This document shows positions 7,108-15,256 of a stretch of 31,842 nucleotides of DNA, one piece after another (position 1 is the first letter of the stretch; each line of letters starts with the position of its first letter). This stretch comes from a virus: positions 1 through 31,842 of the IMG/VR virus record IMGVR_UViG_3300042905_000015. One strand, 5' to 3'. Made by a program: the position numbers and the translations under genes. Under the pieces are notes generated by a model. The model did no database searches, was not told where the DNA came from, and saw nothing but the letters and a program-made list of their open reading frames with translations.

Positions 7108-8628
7108 ATGGCATTAACCAAAGCAACTTATTCCATGATTACTGGCGCAAGCATTAACGTGCTTGATTATGGCGCTACTGGCAATGGCACTACGGATGAC
7201 ACAACGGCAATTCAAGCCGCTGTAAACGCTGGCGTTGCACAAAATAAAGCGGTGTATTTTCCAAATGGAACTTACATCATTACTTCCACAATAAACTTAC
7301 CAAACAACATTGCATTACTTGGTGAAACACCAAGAAAAATTAACCAAAATATAAATACATACGGCACAATTATTAAAACAGCCGCTGACATCACAATGAT
7401 GAAAACAACGGCTGTAATGCCAGCGTTTACATTTGGTATTCGAATTGAAAATATTTCATTTTGGGGTAATGGAAGCACTGGTTCTGCATTGACCATTGGT
7501 GATGACGCTGAAAATCATTTGTCTTTTGGTATTACGCTACGCAACATTGACATTGAGTATGTTGGCAATGGCATTAAATTAAATGGCGCTGCTTATGTGA
7601 CATATCTTGAAAATATCACAATGGCTGGTACAGACCGAGCAGGAAGCTACGGGATTTGGTATAGGCGTTGCCAGATTGCAGAATGTCATGCAATGAAGAT
7701 TGAAAACTTTGCCAATCTTTACTTTATCCAATGGAGTAGTCACATTTCGCTTTACGATTGCTCTGCATCTTTCAATGTTCCTGCAATTGCAAACGGCAAT
7801 AATTTGCTAAGAATTTATGGCAGCTACCATTGCAACTTTTATGGTTGCGTTTGGGAAAATCTGGCTGATAGTTCTGGGTCTGTTATTGAAGTAAACATTT
7901 TTGAATTTTTTAGCGATCCAGCAAAATCAACAAGTAATCGTTTTTACAATTGCATTTGGAATGGAATTGGCACTAGCGCTTGCCGTGTAAAAATTGGAAG
8001 TCTTGTTCCGCTTGGGCCTGCGGTTGAAAAAACATACTTTGAAAACTGCACCTTTCTTAAATTCGGTACTGTTGCAACCGATTTTGCATTAGATAACGCA
8101 CGGGGTACGGTGCTAAATCAATGCTACTCAATTACTGGTTATGATGGTTCTGACGATGACCTGCCTTTTATGACTGGTGTTGATGCCGAGATGCAGATTT
8201 ACAGCATTAACGGCATACAGTTTAACGGTGCGGAATCAACATTCTCGCCAGCTTTGACAAGCGTAAGCGGAGGGGGTGGTGTTGGTGTTGCATATTCGGC
8301 CCAAGTTGGAAATTGCTACAAGGTTGACAAGACTGTTACTTTTAACATTCGCATGACGCTCAGTAACAAAGGTGCAAATACTGGTAATGTTGCGCTTGGT
8401 AATTTGCCATTTGTTGCTGATGGTGGCGCGTCTGACACATACCCTGTAACAATTATTGGCACATCACTTGCCGCTGGTGTTACGCAACCCATTGTCGGCT
8501 ACATCATTGGCGCATCGCAACAGATAAATTTGTTTAAGTTTGTGACTGGAAGCATTGGTCCATTGCTTGATACCGACTTAACGAACACAAGCAGCATCTT
8601 AATTTCTGGAACTTACATTGCGGTATAA
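7108..8628 (+). CDS. Tail spike with pectate-lyase-type beta-helix
   Basis: 506 aa. Residues 18-41 (VLDYGATGNGTTDDTTAIQ) are the classic start of the Pectate_lyase_3 right-handed beta-helix. Many Asn/Gly/Ile-rich turns follow (ISFWGNGSTGS, YHCNFYGCVWENL, NRFYNCIWNGIG). The last 120 residues form a separate beta domain (YSAQVGNCYKVDKTVTFNI, NVALGNLPFVADGG) resembling the tip of the preceding protein. Such spikes bind and often cleave surface polysaccharide. No active-site residues can be assigned by eye. The gene is visibly more AT-rich than the packaging genes, consistent with exchange of host-range modules. Confidence 0.88.
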   Translation: MALTKATYSMITGASINVLDYGATGNGTTDDTTAIQAAVNAGVAQNKAVYFPNGTYIITSTINLPNNIALLGETPRKINQNINTYGTIIKTAADITMMKTTAVMPAFTFGIRIENISFWGNGSTGSALTIGDDAENHLSFGITLRNIDIEYVGNGIKLNGAAYVTYLENITMAGTDRAGSYGIWYRRCQIAECHAMKIENFANLYFIQWSSHISLYDCSASFNVPAIANGNNLLRIYGSYHCNFYGCVWENLADSSGSVIEVNIFEFFSDPAKSTSNRFYNCIWNGIGTSACRVKIGSLVPLGPAVEKTYFENCTFLKFGTVATDFALDNARGTVLNQCYSITGYDGSDDDLPFMTGVDAEMQIYSINGIQFNGAESTFSPALTSVSGGGGVGVAYSAQVGNCYKVDKTVTFNIRMTLSNKGANTGNVALGNLPFVADGGASDTYPVTIIGTSLAAGVTQPIVGYIIGASQQINLFKFVTGSIGPLLDTDLTNTSSILISGTYIAV

Positions 8629-8633
8629 ACGTG

Positions 8634-8650
8634 CCAGTCCGTTTGACTGG
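8634..8650 (+). terminator. Hairpin after spike gene
   Basis: A perfect 6-bp inverted repeat CCAGTC/GACTGG with a 5-nt loop lies 5 nt after the spike stop codon. It has no clear T-run, so it may be a weak terminator or an mRNA-stability element between the adsorption genes and the capsid block. Confidence 0.4.
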
Positions 8651-8698
8651 AAATCTTAATACCTGACTGGATAGTTGGGTTGGAAACAAGGAAATATC

Positions 8699-8938
8699 AT
8701 GGCTCTCGAAAAAATTGAAATTGTCGATCTGATTGAAGTAATTGAAAACGGTTCAATCCAAGTTCGCACCAAGACCGCTATCATGGAAGATGGAAAGCAA
8801 ATCAGTAGCAACTTTCACCGCCACGTTGTCGTGCCCGGTGCTGACGTAAGCGCTGAAGATGCTAAAGTGCAAGCAATTGCAGCTGCTGTCCACACACCTG
8901 AAGTTATTGCTGCATATCAAGTTGCACAGCCAGAGTAA
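8699..8938 (+). CDS. Conserved small phage protein, unknown function
   Basis: 79 aa. ATG 8699 is chosen because AAGGAA (8688-8693) lies at good spacing; a TTG start at 8675 would read through that site. The sequence is acidic and well conserved as I recall it (EIVDLIEVIENGSIQVRTKT, FHRHVVVPGADVSAEDAKVQ, HTPEVIAAYQ). It has no signal or membrane segment. It sits between spike and scaffold. Its role is unknown. Confidence 0.7.
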   Translation: MALEKIEIVDLIEVIENGSIQVRTKTAIMEDGKQISSNFHRHVVVPGADVSAEDAKVQAIAAAVHTPEVIAAYQVAQPE

Positions 8939-8964
8939 TCTGGTGTAAGATTAAAACAACTGTA

Positions 8965-8996
8965 TCGGCCCAGTAGACCGAGGAATCTTAGGATTC
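8965..8996 (+). promoter_or_regulatory. Tandem small hairpins before scaffold gene
   Basis: TCGG/CCGA (8965-8968, 8978-8981) and GGAATC-type GAATC/GATTC (8983-8987, 8992-8996, loop of 4) lie directly upstream of the scaffold start at 9004. The second stem ends 7 nt before the ATG and contains the AGGA that could serve as ribosome binding site, so it could modulate scaffold translation. This is inferred from sequence only. Confidence 0.3.
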
Positions 8997-9003
8997 ATAA
9001 AAA

Positions 9004-9795
9004 ATGACTGAAGAAGTCCAAGCCCTAGCGGAAGTAGACTCCGCGCCAACCACGGATGTGACGGCCACACCTGAAGTTGCTGAAAGTACGCCGGAAGTCG
9101 CTGAGAACCAAGTCGAACAAGCCGCAGAGGAAAAGAAGTACTCTCAGGCTGAAATTGATGCGATGATCGGCAAACGCCTCGCAAGAGAGCAACGTAAGTG
9201 GGAAAGAGAGCAAGCAAATCGGTCTGCGGAATCGCAAATCGTGAAAGCTGCACCAACTGCGTCCGTTGACCAGTTTGAAAGCCCTGAAGCCTATGCGGAA
9301 GCAATGGCCTATCAGAAAGCCGAAGAACTATTGGCCAAACGTGAAGCAGCCAAGCAGCAATCAGCCGTTCTCGAAAGCTATCAAGAGCGTGAGGAAGCAG
9401 CGCGGGACAAGTATGATGACTTTGAACAAGTCGCCTACAACCCCAAGCTACCGATCACAAACGTGATGGCTGAAACGATCCAGTCTTCGGACATTGGGCC
9501 TGAGTTAGCGTACTACCTTGGCTCAAATCCAAAAGAAGCAGATCGCATCTCACGCATGACGCCACTCAGTCAGGCGAAAGAGATTGGGAGAATTGAAGCC
9601 AAATTGGCGTCAGCGCCCCCGATCAAGAAAACAACATCTGCGCCCGCGCCGATTTCTCCTGTCACTGCACGCTCCGCTGGAGCAGCAACTTTGGACACTA
9701 CAGACCCACGCTCTATCAAGAGCATGACGACTTCGCAGTGGATTGAAGCTGAACGTGCAAGACAGATTAAGAAGCTACAAGCACAGACCCGCTAA
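9004..9795 (+). CDS. Capsid scaffolding protein
   Basis: 263 aa, highly charged, Ala/Glu/Lys/Gln-rich and mostly helical. It has a disordered acidic N-terminus, a YSQAEIDAMIGKRLAREQRK motif typical of phage scaffold proteins, long coiled-coil stretches (residues about 50-140) and a basic helical C-terminus (WIEAERARQIKKLQAQ). P22-type scaffolds bind coat through a basic C-terminal helix and leave the procapsid during packaging. Its place directly before the coat gene supports the call. Confidence 0.85.
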   Translation: MTEEVQALAEVDSAPTTDVTATPEVAESTPEVAENQVEQAAEEKKYSQAEIDAMIGKRLAREQRKWEREQANRSAESQIVKAAPTASVDQFESPEAYAEAMAYQKAEELLAKREAAKQQSAVLESYQEREEAARDKYDDFEQVAYNPKLPITNVMAETIQSSDIGPELAYYLGSNPKEADRISRMTPLSQAKEIGRIEAKLASAPPIKKTTSAPAPISPVTARSAGAATLDTTDPRSIKSMTTSQWIEAERARQIKKLQAQTR

Positions 9796-9814
9796 TTTTT
9801 AAAGGATTTTTAAA

Positions 9815-11017
9815 ATGTCTAACAGTATTCTGACCATTGACATGATCACAAGGAAGGCCTTGGAGATCTTGGAAAATAACCTCGTTCTTACCCGTAACGT
9901 GAACCGCCAGTATGACGACAGCTTCGCTGTTGAAGGTGCTAAGATTGGTTCAACCCTCCGTATCCGTTTACCTGACCGCGCTCTGGTAACTGACGGCGCC
10001 GCCTTGCAAGTTCAAGACGACAACGAGCAGTTCACCACTTTGACCGTTGCCAGCCAAAAGCACATCGGTGTCAACTTCACATCTGCTGAATTGACCATGC
10101 AATTGGATGACTTCGCAGAGCGTGTGTTGAAGCCTCGTATCAGCCAGTTGGCATCTTCTATTGATGCAGACGTGGCCAATGCGTACAAAACCATCGGTAA
10201 CACCGTTGGTACACCTGGCACAACTCCTTCTACTTCTTTGGTCTTGTTGCAAGCCCAGCAGAAGCTGAACGAGAACGCAGCTGTGATGTCACCACGTTAC
10301 GCTACCGTGAACCCTGCTGCTAATGCTGGCTTGGTTGAAGGCATGAAAGGTCTGTTCAATCCTACAGATACTATCAGCAAGCAATTCAAGAACGGCATGA
10401 TGGGCACTGGCGTGTTGGGCTTTGACGAGATCAACATGTCTCAGTCTATCAAGCAACACACTACTGGTTCGCGCGTTGCTACCGGCAACTCTGTGACCAC
10501 CACTGTGACTTCTCAAGGTGCTTCTAGCATTGCTTTGACTATTGGCTCTGGCCTGACAGTTAAAGCCGGTGACGTGTTCACCGTTGCTGATTGCTTTGCT
10601 GTGAACCCACAGACCCGTGAATCCACTGGTTCGTTGTTCCAGTTCGTTGCTTTGGCTGACGCCACTGCCAGCGGCACTGCAATTGTCGTGTCTGTTGCTC
10701 CTATCTACACCGCCGCCAATGCTTTGGCTACCGTTGACAGCTTCCCTGTCTCTGGTAAGGCTGTCGTGTTCGTAGGCGCTGCTTCTAGCCAGTACGCACA
10801 GAACTTGGTCTATCACAAGGACGCCATCACCTTCGCAACTGCTGACTTGCTGTTGCCACAAGGTGTTGACATGGCTGCTCGCGCAGTCCACAACGGTATT
10901 TCCCTAAGAATTGTGAGGCAATACGATATAAATAACGACAGAATGCCTTGCCGTATTGACGTTTTGTACGGCTTCAACACGATCCGCCCACAAATGGGCT
11001 GCCGTATCTGGGGCTAA
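9815..11017 (+). CDS. Major capsid protein, P22 coat-like
   Basis: 400 aa (P22 gp5 is 430). It shows the family N-terminus (ITRKALEILENNLVLTRNV), then TLRIRLPDRALVTDGA, a QKHIGVNFTSAELTMQLDDF stretch and the helix FAERVLKPRISQLASSIDAD, all typical of P22 coat-family proteins with an HK97 fold. The middle region (about 220-300) is a beta-rich insertion-like domain. A strong AAGGA site (9801-9805) and a hairpin after the stop suit a highly expressed gene. Confidence 0.92.
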   Translation: MSNSILTIDMITRKALEILENNLVLTRNVNRQYDDSFAVEGAKIGSTLRIRLPDRALVTDGAALQVQDDNEQFTTLTVASQKHIGVNFTSAELTMQLDDFAERVLKPRISQLASSIDADVANAYKTIGNTVGTPGTTPSTSLVLLQAQQKLNENAAVMSPRYATVNPAANAGLVEGMKGLFNPTDTISKQFKNGMMGTGVLGFDEINMSQSIKQHTTGSRVATGNSVTTTVTSQGASSIALTIGSGLTVKAGDVFTVADCFAVNPQTRESTGSLFQFVALADATASGTAIVVSVAPIYTAANALATVDSFPVSGKAVVFVGAASSQYAQNLVYHKDAITFATADLLLPQGVDMAARAVHNGISLRIVRQYDINNDRMPCRIDVLYGFNTIRPQMGCRIWG

Positions 11018-11024
11018 TCTGATT

Positions 11025-11038
11025 GGGGCTTCGGCCCC
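11025..11038 (+). terminator. Hairpin terminator after coat gene
   Basis: GGGGC-TTCG-GCCCC is a 5-bp GC stem with a stable TTCG tetraloop, starting 8 nt after the coat stop. Only short pyrimidine patches follow (TATCTCTATCTT), so read-through is likely and the element may mainly raise coat mRNA levels. Confidence 0.6.
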
Positions 11039-11070
11039 TATCTCTATCTTAATATTGAAAGGAAATTATC

Positions 11071-11478
11071 ATGGCATTACCTAATGGCGCAGGCGGTTAC
11101 CAAGTTGGTGACGGCAACCTGACAGAAGCACAACTGACGGTTCAAACTATTCCTACAACCTTGACTGGCGACACCACGTTGACCGCTGATCAAGTGGTTG
11201 TTGGTTTGGTTGTTTGCAACAAAGGCAGCGATGCTACATTGACCGTGACTCTGCCCACAGCAGCGTTGCTCGATGCAGCCGTTCCTAGTGCAAAAGTTGG
11301 CTCTGCTTTTGAGTTGACAATCTGCAACAACAACAACACCGGCGCTTCGTCTACCGTTCCTGTCACCACAGGCACTGGTATCACGATCTTCGGCTCTGTG
11401 ACTGTTCCACGTTTCGGCGCACACACATACCGTTTTGTGCGTACCGGTGACGCAGCTTACTCGGCTTTCTTGAAGTAA
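11071..11478 (+). CDS. Small virion protein, unknown (coat-adjacent)
   Basis: 135 aa. AAAGGAAA (11059-11066) precedes the ATG. The composition is Thr/Val/Ala/Gly-rich with alternating beta-strands (GLVVCNKGSDATLTVTL, SAFELTICNNNNTGAS, GAHTYRFVRTGDAAY). It lies between two hairpin terminators, so it is its own small transcription step after the coat gene. A decoration or head-completion role is plausible from position but not shown. Confidence 0.6.
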   Translation: MALPNGAGGYQVGDGNLTEAQLTVQTIPTTLTGDTTLTADQVVVGLVVCNKGSDATLTVTLPTAALLDAAVPSAKVGSAFELTICNNNNTGASSTVPVTTGTGITIFGSVTVPRFGAHTYRFVRTGDAAYSAFLK

Positions 11479-11482
11479 ATAA

Positions 11483-11505
11483 TGGGGGCTTCGGCCCTCA
11501 TTTTT
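11483..11505 (+). terminator. Intrinsic terminator with TTCG loop
   Basis: A 7-bp stem TGGGGGC/GCCCTCA (one G-T pair) with a TTCG loop is followed at once by five T (11501-11505). This is the best rho-independent terminator in the window. Confidence 0.8.
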
Positions 11506-11521
11506 AAAAGGAAACAAAATC

Positions 11522-11842
11522 ATGCCAAATACTATTGCTGTAGGCGTTGCGTTTGAAGACGCACAACTTGACGGCGCAATTATGGGTAAATCTGGCGGCA
11601 CAGCAGGTTTTTACGGCGCTACGCCGACAACTAAACCTGCGGCCAACACTGCTGCCTTAACTACAATCACGTCTACTGCACCCGGCACGCCGGACTTTGC
11701 AATTCAAGACTTGACTCAAACAACCCCATTTGGTTTTGTTACCAAAGACGAGGGTAATTCAGTTCTGGCGGTGATTGCAAATTTGCAAGCTCGTGTAGGA
11801 CAGTTGGAAACTAAACTTCAAACTCTTGGTTTGTTGGCTTAA
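11522..11842 (+). CDS. Small virion-region protein with C-terminal coiled coil
   Basis: 106 aa. AAAAGGAAA lies just upstream of the ATG. The N-terminus (VGVAFEDAQLDGAI) resembles that of the protein at 2375-2803. The C-terminal 30 residues (VLAVIANLQARVGQLETKLQ) form a heptad-like coiled coil suited to trimer formation. Flanking hairpins make it a separate small unit. Function is unknown; a virion component is the likely role. Confidence 0.6.
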   Translation: MPNTIAVGVAFEDAQLDGAIMGKSGGTAGFYGATPTTKPAANTAALTTITSTAPGTPDFAIQDLTQTTPFGFVTKDEGNSVLAVIANLQARVGQLETKLQTLGLLA

Positions 11843-11846
11843 ACTA

Positions 11847-11869
11847 AATGGGGGCTAATCACCCCCATT
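11847..11869 (+). terminator. Hairpin terminator (8-bp stem)
   Basis: AATGGGGG/CCCCCATT with a 7-nt loop starts 4 nt after the previous stop. It is followed by TCTTAAATT, a weak T-tract. It resembles the two earlier G-rich hairpins and may be a partial terminator. It also lies close to the start of the next gene (11878). Confidence 0.6.
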
Positions 11870-11877
11870 CTTAAATT

Positions 11878-12063
11878 ATGAACATTACATTGACACACCC
11901 CATCCACGGCGCAAAGATTGCAACAATGGAGTCTGAGGTTGAAATGGATGAAAGAAATGGCTGGACTCGTTATAATCCAGACACGCCTTCTGAAACTGAA
12001 GAAGCGGCTCCTGTGAACGTGCTGGAAGTTAAACGCCGTAGAAAAACCACTGCAGAGGTTTAA
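11878..12063 (+). CDS. Small hypothetical phage protein
   Basis: 61 aa. The first half reads LTHPIHGAKIATMESEVEMD-ERNGWTRYNP, and the second half is acidic then basic (EVKRRRKTTAEV). Similar short proteins with HP-HGAK and NGW-RY patterns occur between coat and adaptor genes of related phages (memory). No good ribosome binding site is visible and the start lies close to the hairpin, so expression may be low. Two bases separate it from the next gene. Confidence 0.55.
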   Translation: MNITLTHPIHGAKIATMESEVEMDERNGWTRYNPDTPSETEEAAPVNVLEVKRRRKTTAEV

Positions 12064-12065
12064 AA

Positions 12066-12779
12066 ATGACAACGTACACCGCTGGCCAACAAATCGAACG
12101 GGCGCTTAGACTTCTCGGTGTGCTTGCTGAAGGTGAAACGCCCTCTGCGGCTACGTCACAAGACGCCTTGATGGCGTTCAATCAAATGATTGATTCGTGG
12201 AACACAGAGCGTTTAGCCGTGTTTTGCACACAAGATCAAGTCTTTACATGGCCAGCAGGCTTAATTAGCCGCACCCTTGGCCCATCTGGTGACTTTGTGG
12301 GCCTTCGCCCTATTTTGCTTGACGACTCTACATACTTTAGAGCGCCCACCAATGTCTCGTATGGCATTAAGTTTATCAATCAACAGCAGTACAACGGTAT
12401 TGCTGTTAAGACCGTAACGTCTACTTACCCACAAGTGATGTGGGTCAACATGACGTTTCCTAACATCGAGATGTACGTCTATCCACGGCCTACGCAGGAC
12501 TTGGAGTTTCACTTTGTCTCGGTTGAAGAACTAAACAACCCTGCCACGTTGTCCACAATTTTGTACTATCCACCAGGCTATCTGCGTGCATTTACATACA
12601 ACTTGGCCATGGAGTTTGCCCCTGAGTTTGGCGTTGAGCCAAGCCCACAAGTGCAGCGCATTGCAATGACTTCTAAACGTGACTTAAAGCGCATCAATAA
12701 CCCAGATGATGTGATGGCATTGCCATACGCATTAGTTGCTAACCGCCAACGATTCAACATTTACGCAGGAAACTACTAA
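12066..12779 (+). CDS. Head-tail adaptor, P22 gp4-like tail accessory factor
   Basis: 237 aa (P22 gp4 is 166). The N-terminus AGQQIERALRLLGVLAEGE, followed by ALMAFNQMIDSWNTERLAVF, is the family signature; it goes on to YVYPRPTQDLEFHFVSVEEL and a helical end LKRINNPDDVMALP. In P22 this protein attaches under the portal and plugs the connector after packaging. Its position before the gp10-like gene agrees. Confidence 0.85.
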   Translation: MTTYTAGQQIERALRLLGVLAEGETPSAATSQDALMAFNQMIDSWNTERLAVFCTQDQVFTWPAGLISRTLGPSGDFVGLRPILLDDSTYFRAPTNVSYGIKFINQQQYNGIAVKTVTSTYPQVMWVNMTFPNIEMYVYPRPTQDLEFHFVSVEELNNPATLSTILYYPPGYLRAFTYNLAMEFAPEFGVEPSPQVQRIAMTSKRDLKRINNPDDVMALPYALVANRQRFNIYAGNY

Positions 12780-12780
12780 C

Positions 12781-13539
12781 ATGGCCACCATTGCAATTAC
12801 TTCCCTTCCCGTAGCAACTGCTGCTGCTAGTACTGATGTTTTGCCAATTGTGCAGTCAGGCACAACTAAACAAGTTACCAACGCGCTGTTGTTTACTAAT
12901 GCAACATTAGTTGCGCCTGCGCTTGGTACGCCCACCGCCCTTGTCGGAACAAACATTACAGGCACAGCTGCTGGATTGACTGCGGGCAATGTGACTACAA
13001 ACGCAAACCTGACTGGTGCTATTACATCAGTCGGCAATACCACATCTTTGGGTTCATTTACATCGGCAAATCTTGCATCGGCATTAACCGATGAAACTGG
13101 CACAGGCGCAAATGTATTTGCCAACACACCTACATTGGTGACACCAGTAATTGGTGCAGCCACAGGAACAAGTTTAGCAGTCACAGGGTTACTTAGATCA
13201 TCTGGCACGGCTGGCGTGGGTTATTCCACAGGCGCAGGCGGTGTAGTTATTCAAGGCACAAGCCGAACCACAGGTGTGACGATTAACAAAACAACTGGTC
13301 AAATCACGTTATTTTCTGCGGCAGGCACAACCAGTGCAACAACTTTCACTGTGACCAACAGCACCGTTGCGACAACCGATGTGATTATCCTCAATCAGCA
13401 CACTGGCACTGATTTGTATGATTTGATGGTTACTAAGACAACCTTGGGTTCTTTTGATATTACATTCCGCACCACTGGCGGCACAACAACTGAACAGCCA
13501 ATATTTAACTTTGCAGTTATCAAAGGCACGGATTCATAA
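12781..13539 (+). CDS. Fibre-like virion protein
   Basis: 252 aa from ATG 12781, with AGGAAA at 12767-12772 as ribosome binding site; an upstream TTG frame start is rejected because it lies inside the preceding gene. The N-terminus (ITSLPVATAAASTDVLPIVQSG) shares the DVLPIVQSG element with the fibre protein at 6466. The middle is built of Thr/Asn/Gly-rich repeats (GTNITGTAAGLTAGNVTTNA, then LTGAITSVGNTTSLGSF) typical of fibre shafts. The last 100 residues form a beta domain. It sits between the two tail-accessory genes, unusual for a receptor-binding protein, so a tail-needle or knob role is also possible. Confidence 0.65.
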   Translation: MATIAITSLPVATAAASTDVLPIVQSGTTKQVTNALLFTNATLVAPALGTPTALVGTNITGTAAGLTAGNVTTNANLTGAITSVGNTTSLGSFTSANLASALTDETGTGANVFANTPTLVTPVIGAATGTSLAVTGLLRSSGTAGVGYSTGAGGVVIQGTSRTTGVTINKTTGQITLFSAAGTTSATTFTVTNSTVATTDVIILNQHTGTDLYDLMVTKTTLGSFDITFRTTGGTTTEQPIFNFAVIKGTDS

Positions 13540-13619
13540 TGGCAACCAAGCCCAAGTCATCGGTCAACGAGGCTGGCAACCCAATTTCATATGACATGCC
13601 AGTTGAAAGACATCAATGA
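13539..13619 (+). CDS. Possible 26-aa protein
   Basis: ATG 13539 overlaps the previous stop (TAATG) and TGA 13617-13619 overlaps the next start (ATGA). The frame fills the gap exactly and encodes 26 residues ending in NPISYDMPVERHQ. The coupling at both ends suggests either a real small protein or a ribosome ferry between neighbours. Function is unknown. Confidence 0.45.
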   Translation: MATKPKSSVNEAGNPISYDMPVERHQ

Positions 13620-15256
13620 AAACGCCCATCCTTGGCTCTACTTATGTAGCGCGTTCTGTCAATGCGGCAGACGCTCGGATGGTCAATCTGTTTCCAGAGA
13701 TCGTCCCAGAGGCCGGTAAAGAGCCTGCATTCCTAAACCGCGCCCCTGGTCTGAAACTACTCAACACTATTGGCAACGGCCCGATCCGTGGCCTTTGGGC
13801 GTTCTCATCTAATGACAGCACGGCCTTTGTTGTTTCTGGCACACAGCTTTACAAGATCAACACCTCGTATACCGCCACGCTAATTGGCACGGTGGCCGGT
13901 ACTGGCCCTGTCAGTCTGGCTGACAACGGCACGCAGCTGTTCATTGCGGCCAATGGCCCCAGCTACATCTACAACAACACGACAAACGCCTTTGGCCAGA
14001 TTACCGATCCTGACTTCCCAGGCGCTGTGACTGTCTGCTATCTGGACGGCTACTTTGTGTTCAACGAGCCAAACAGCCAAAAGCTGTGGATTACTGCACT
14101 GCTAGACGGCACATCCATTGACCCGCTTGAGTTTGCCAGCACCGAAGGCTCTCCTGACGGCTTGGTGGCCGTGGCCGCCAACTTCCGCGAGGTCTGGGCC
14201 TTTGGCACTAACTCAATTGAGGTCTGGTACGACTCTGGCGCAACTGACTTCCCCTTACAACGCATCCAAGGCGCGTTTAACGAGTTGGGCTGTGCTGCCC
14301 CTTATTCAGTTGCCAAAATGGACAATGGCCTATTCTGGCTTGGCCGTGACCGCCGTGGACAAGGTATTGTCTACCGAGCCAACGGCTACACCGGCGTGCG
14401 CATCTCAACCCACGCTGTTGAGTGGCAGATTCAACAATACGCCGATCTGTCGGACGCCATTGCTTACACTTATCAGCAAGACGGCCACAGCTTCTATGTA
14501 CTGGTTTTTCCTAGTGCTAACACCACTTGGGTCTATGATGCGGCCACACAAGCTTGGCATGAGCGTGCAGGGTTTTCTGACGGCAACTTTACACGCCACC
14601 GTGGCAACTGCCAGATGGCGTTCAACAACAAGGTTGTCGTTGGCGACTTTGAAAACGGCAACATCTATGCGTTTGACTTGGACGACTTCAGCGACAACGG
14701 CAGCATTCAGAAATGGTTGCGTTCATGGCGTGCATTGCCGACTGGCCAGAACACTCTGCGCCGCACAACCCAACACATGATGCAACTTGATTGTGAATCT
14801 GGCGTTGGTTTAAATGCGTTTCCCGGCAATGAAAGTGAAAATATAGATACTGAATCAGGGTTAAATCTTGTTGCAGAATATGTGCAAACATATTTAGCTA
14901 CTCAATCAGGCGACATCTTGACTACTGAGGCAGGAGATGGCTTTGAACCTTTGGGTCAGTTTGACTTACCAGATACTGACATTACGGGTTATGAAATTGT
15001 TACTAATTCCTACCCTGCTACACCAGGATATGACCCACAAGTTATGCTCCGCTGGTCAGACGATGGCGGCCACACATGGTCAAACGAGCATTGGGCGTCC
15101 GTGGGCAAGATTGGCCAGTATTACAAACGTGTAATCTGGCGGCGCTTGGGCATGACAACCAAGTTGCGTGACCGTGTTTATGAAGTGTCTGGCACTGATC
15201 CTGTGAAGATTGCAATCATGGGCGCAGAACTTATTCTGAGTCCAACGAATGCCTAG
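13616..15256 (+). CDS. Tail accessory factor, P22 gp10-like
   Basis: 546 aa (P22 gp10 is 472). It begins with the signature GSTYVARSVNAADARMVNLF-PE and RAPGLKLL, and continues as a beta-propeller-like series of short beta repeats (VVSGTQLYKIN, LADNGTQLFIA, WAFGTNSIEVWYDSGA, LGRDRRGQGIVYRANG). In P22 this factor stabilises packaged DNA and links gp4 to the needle. Residues about 395-440 (roughly 14800-14940) are more AT-rich and look like an insertion relative to the rest. It is coupled to the next gene by an 8-nt overlap. Confidence 0.9.
   Translation: MKTPILGSTYVARSVNAADARMVNLFPEIVPEAGKEPAFLNRAPGLKLLNTIGNGPIRGLWAFSSNDSTAFVVSGTQLYKINTSYTATLIGTVAGTGPVSLADNGTQLFIAANGPSYIYNNTTNAFGQITDPDFPGAVTVCYLDGYFVFNEPNSQKLWITALLDGTSIDPLEFASTEGSPDGLVAVAANFREVWAFGTNSIEVWYDSGATDFPLQRIQGAFNELGCAAPYSVAKMDNGLFWLGRDRRGQGIVYRANGYTGVRISTHAVEWQIQQYADLSDAIAYTYQQDGHSFYVLVFPSANTTWVYDAATQAWHERAGFSDGNFTRHRGNCQMAFNNKVVVGDFENGNIYAFDLDDFSDNGSIQKWLRSWRALPTGQNTLRRTTQHMMQLDCESGVGLNAFPGNESENIDTESGLNLVAEYVQTYLATQSGDILTTEAGDGFEPLGQFDLPDTDITGYEIVTNSYPATPGYDPQVMLRWSDDGGHTWSNEHWASVGKIGQYYKRVIWRRLGMTTKLRDRVYEVSGTDPVKIAIMGAELILSPTNA

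Noticed and set aside
10289-10891. 200-codon antisense frame opposite the coat gene
   Set aside because: Ser/Asn/His-rich translation with no motif, opposite a highly biased coat gene; a shadow.
14118-14780. 220-codon rightward frame inside the gp10-like gene
   Set aside because: The translation is Thr/Leu/Ala/Arg-rich and of low complexity, with no recognisable motif and no ribosome binding site. Unlike the frame in the methyltransferase gene, it looks like a composition shadow.
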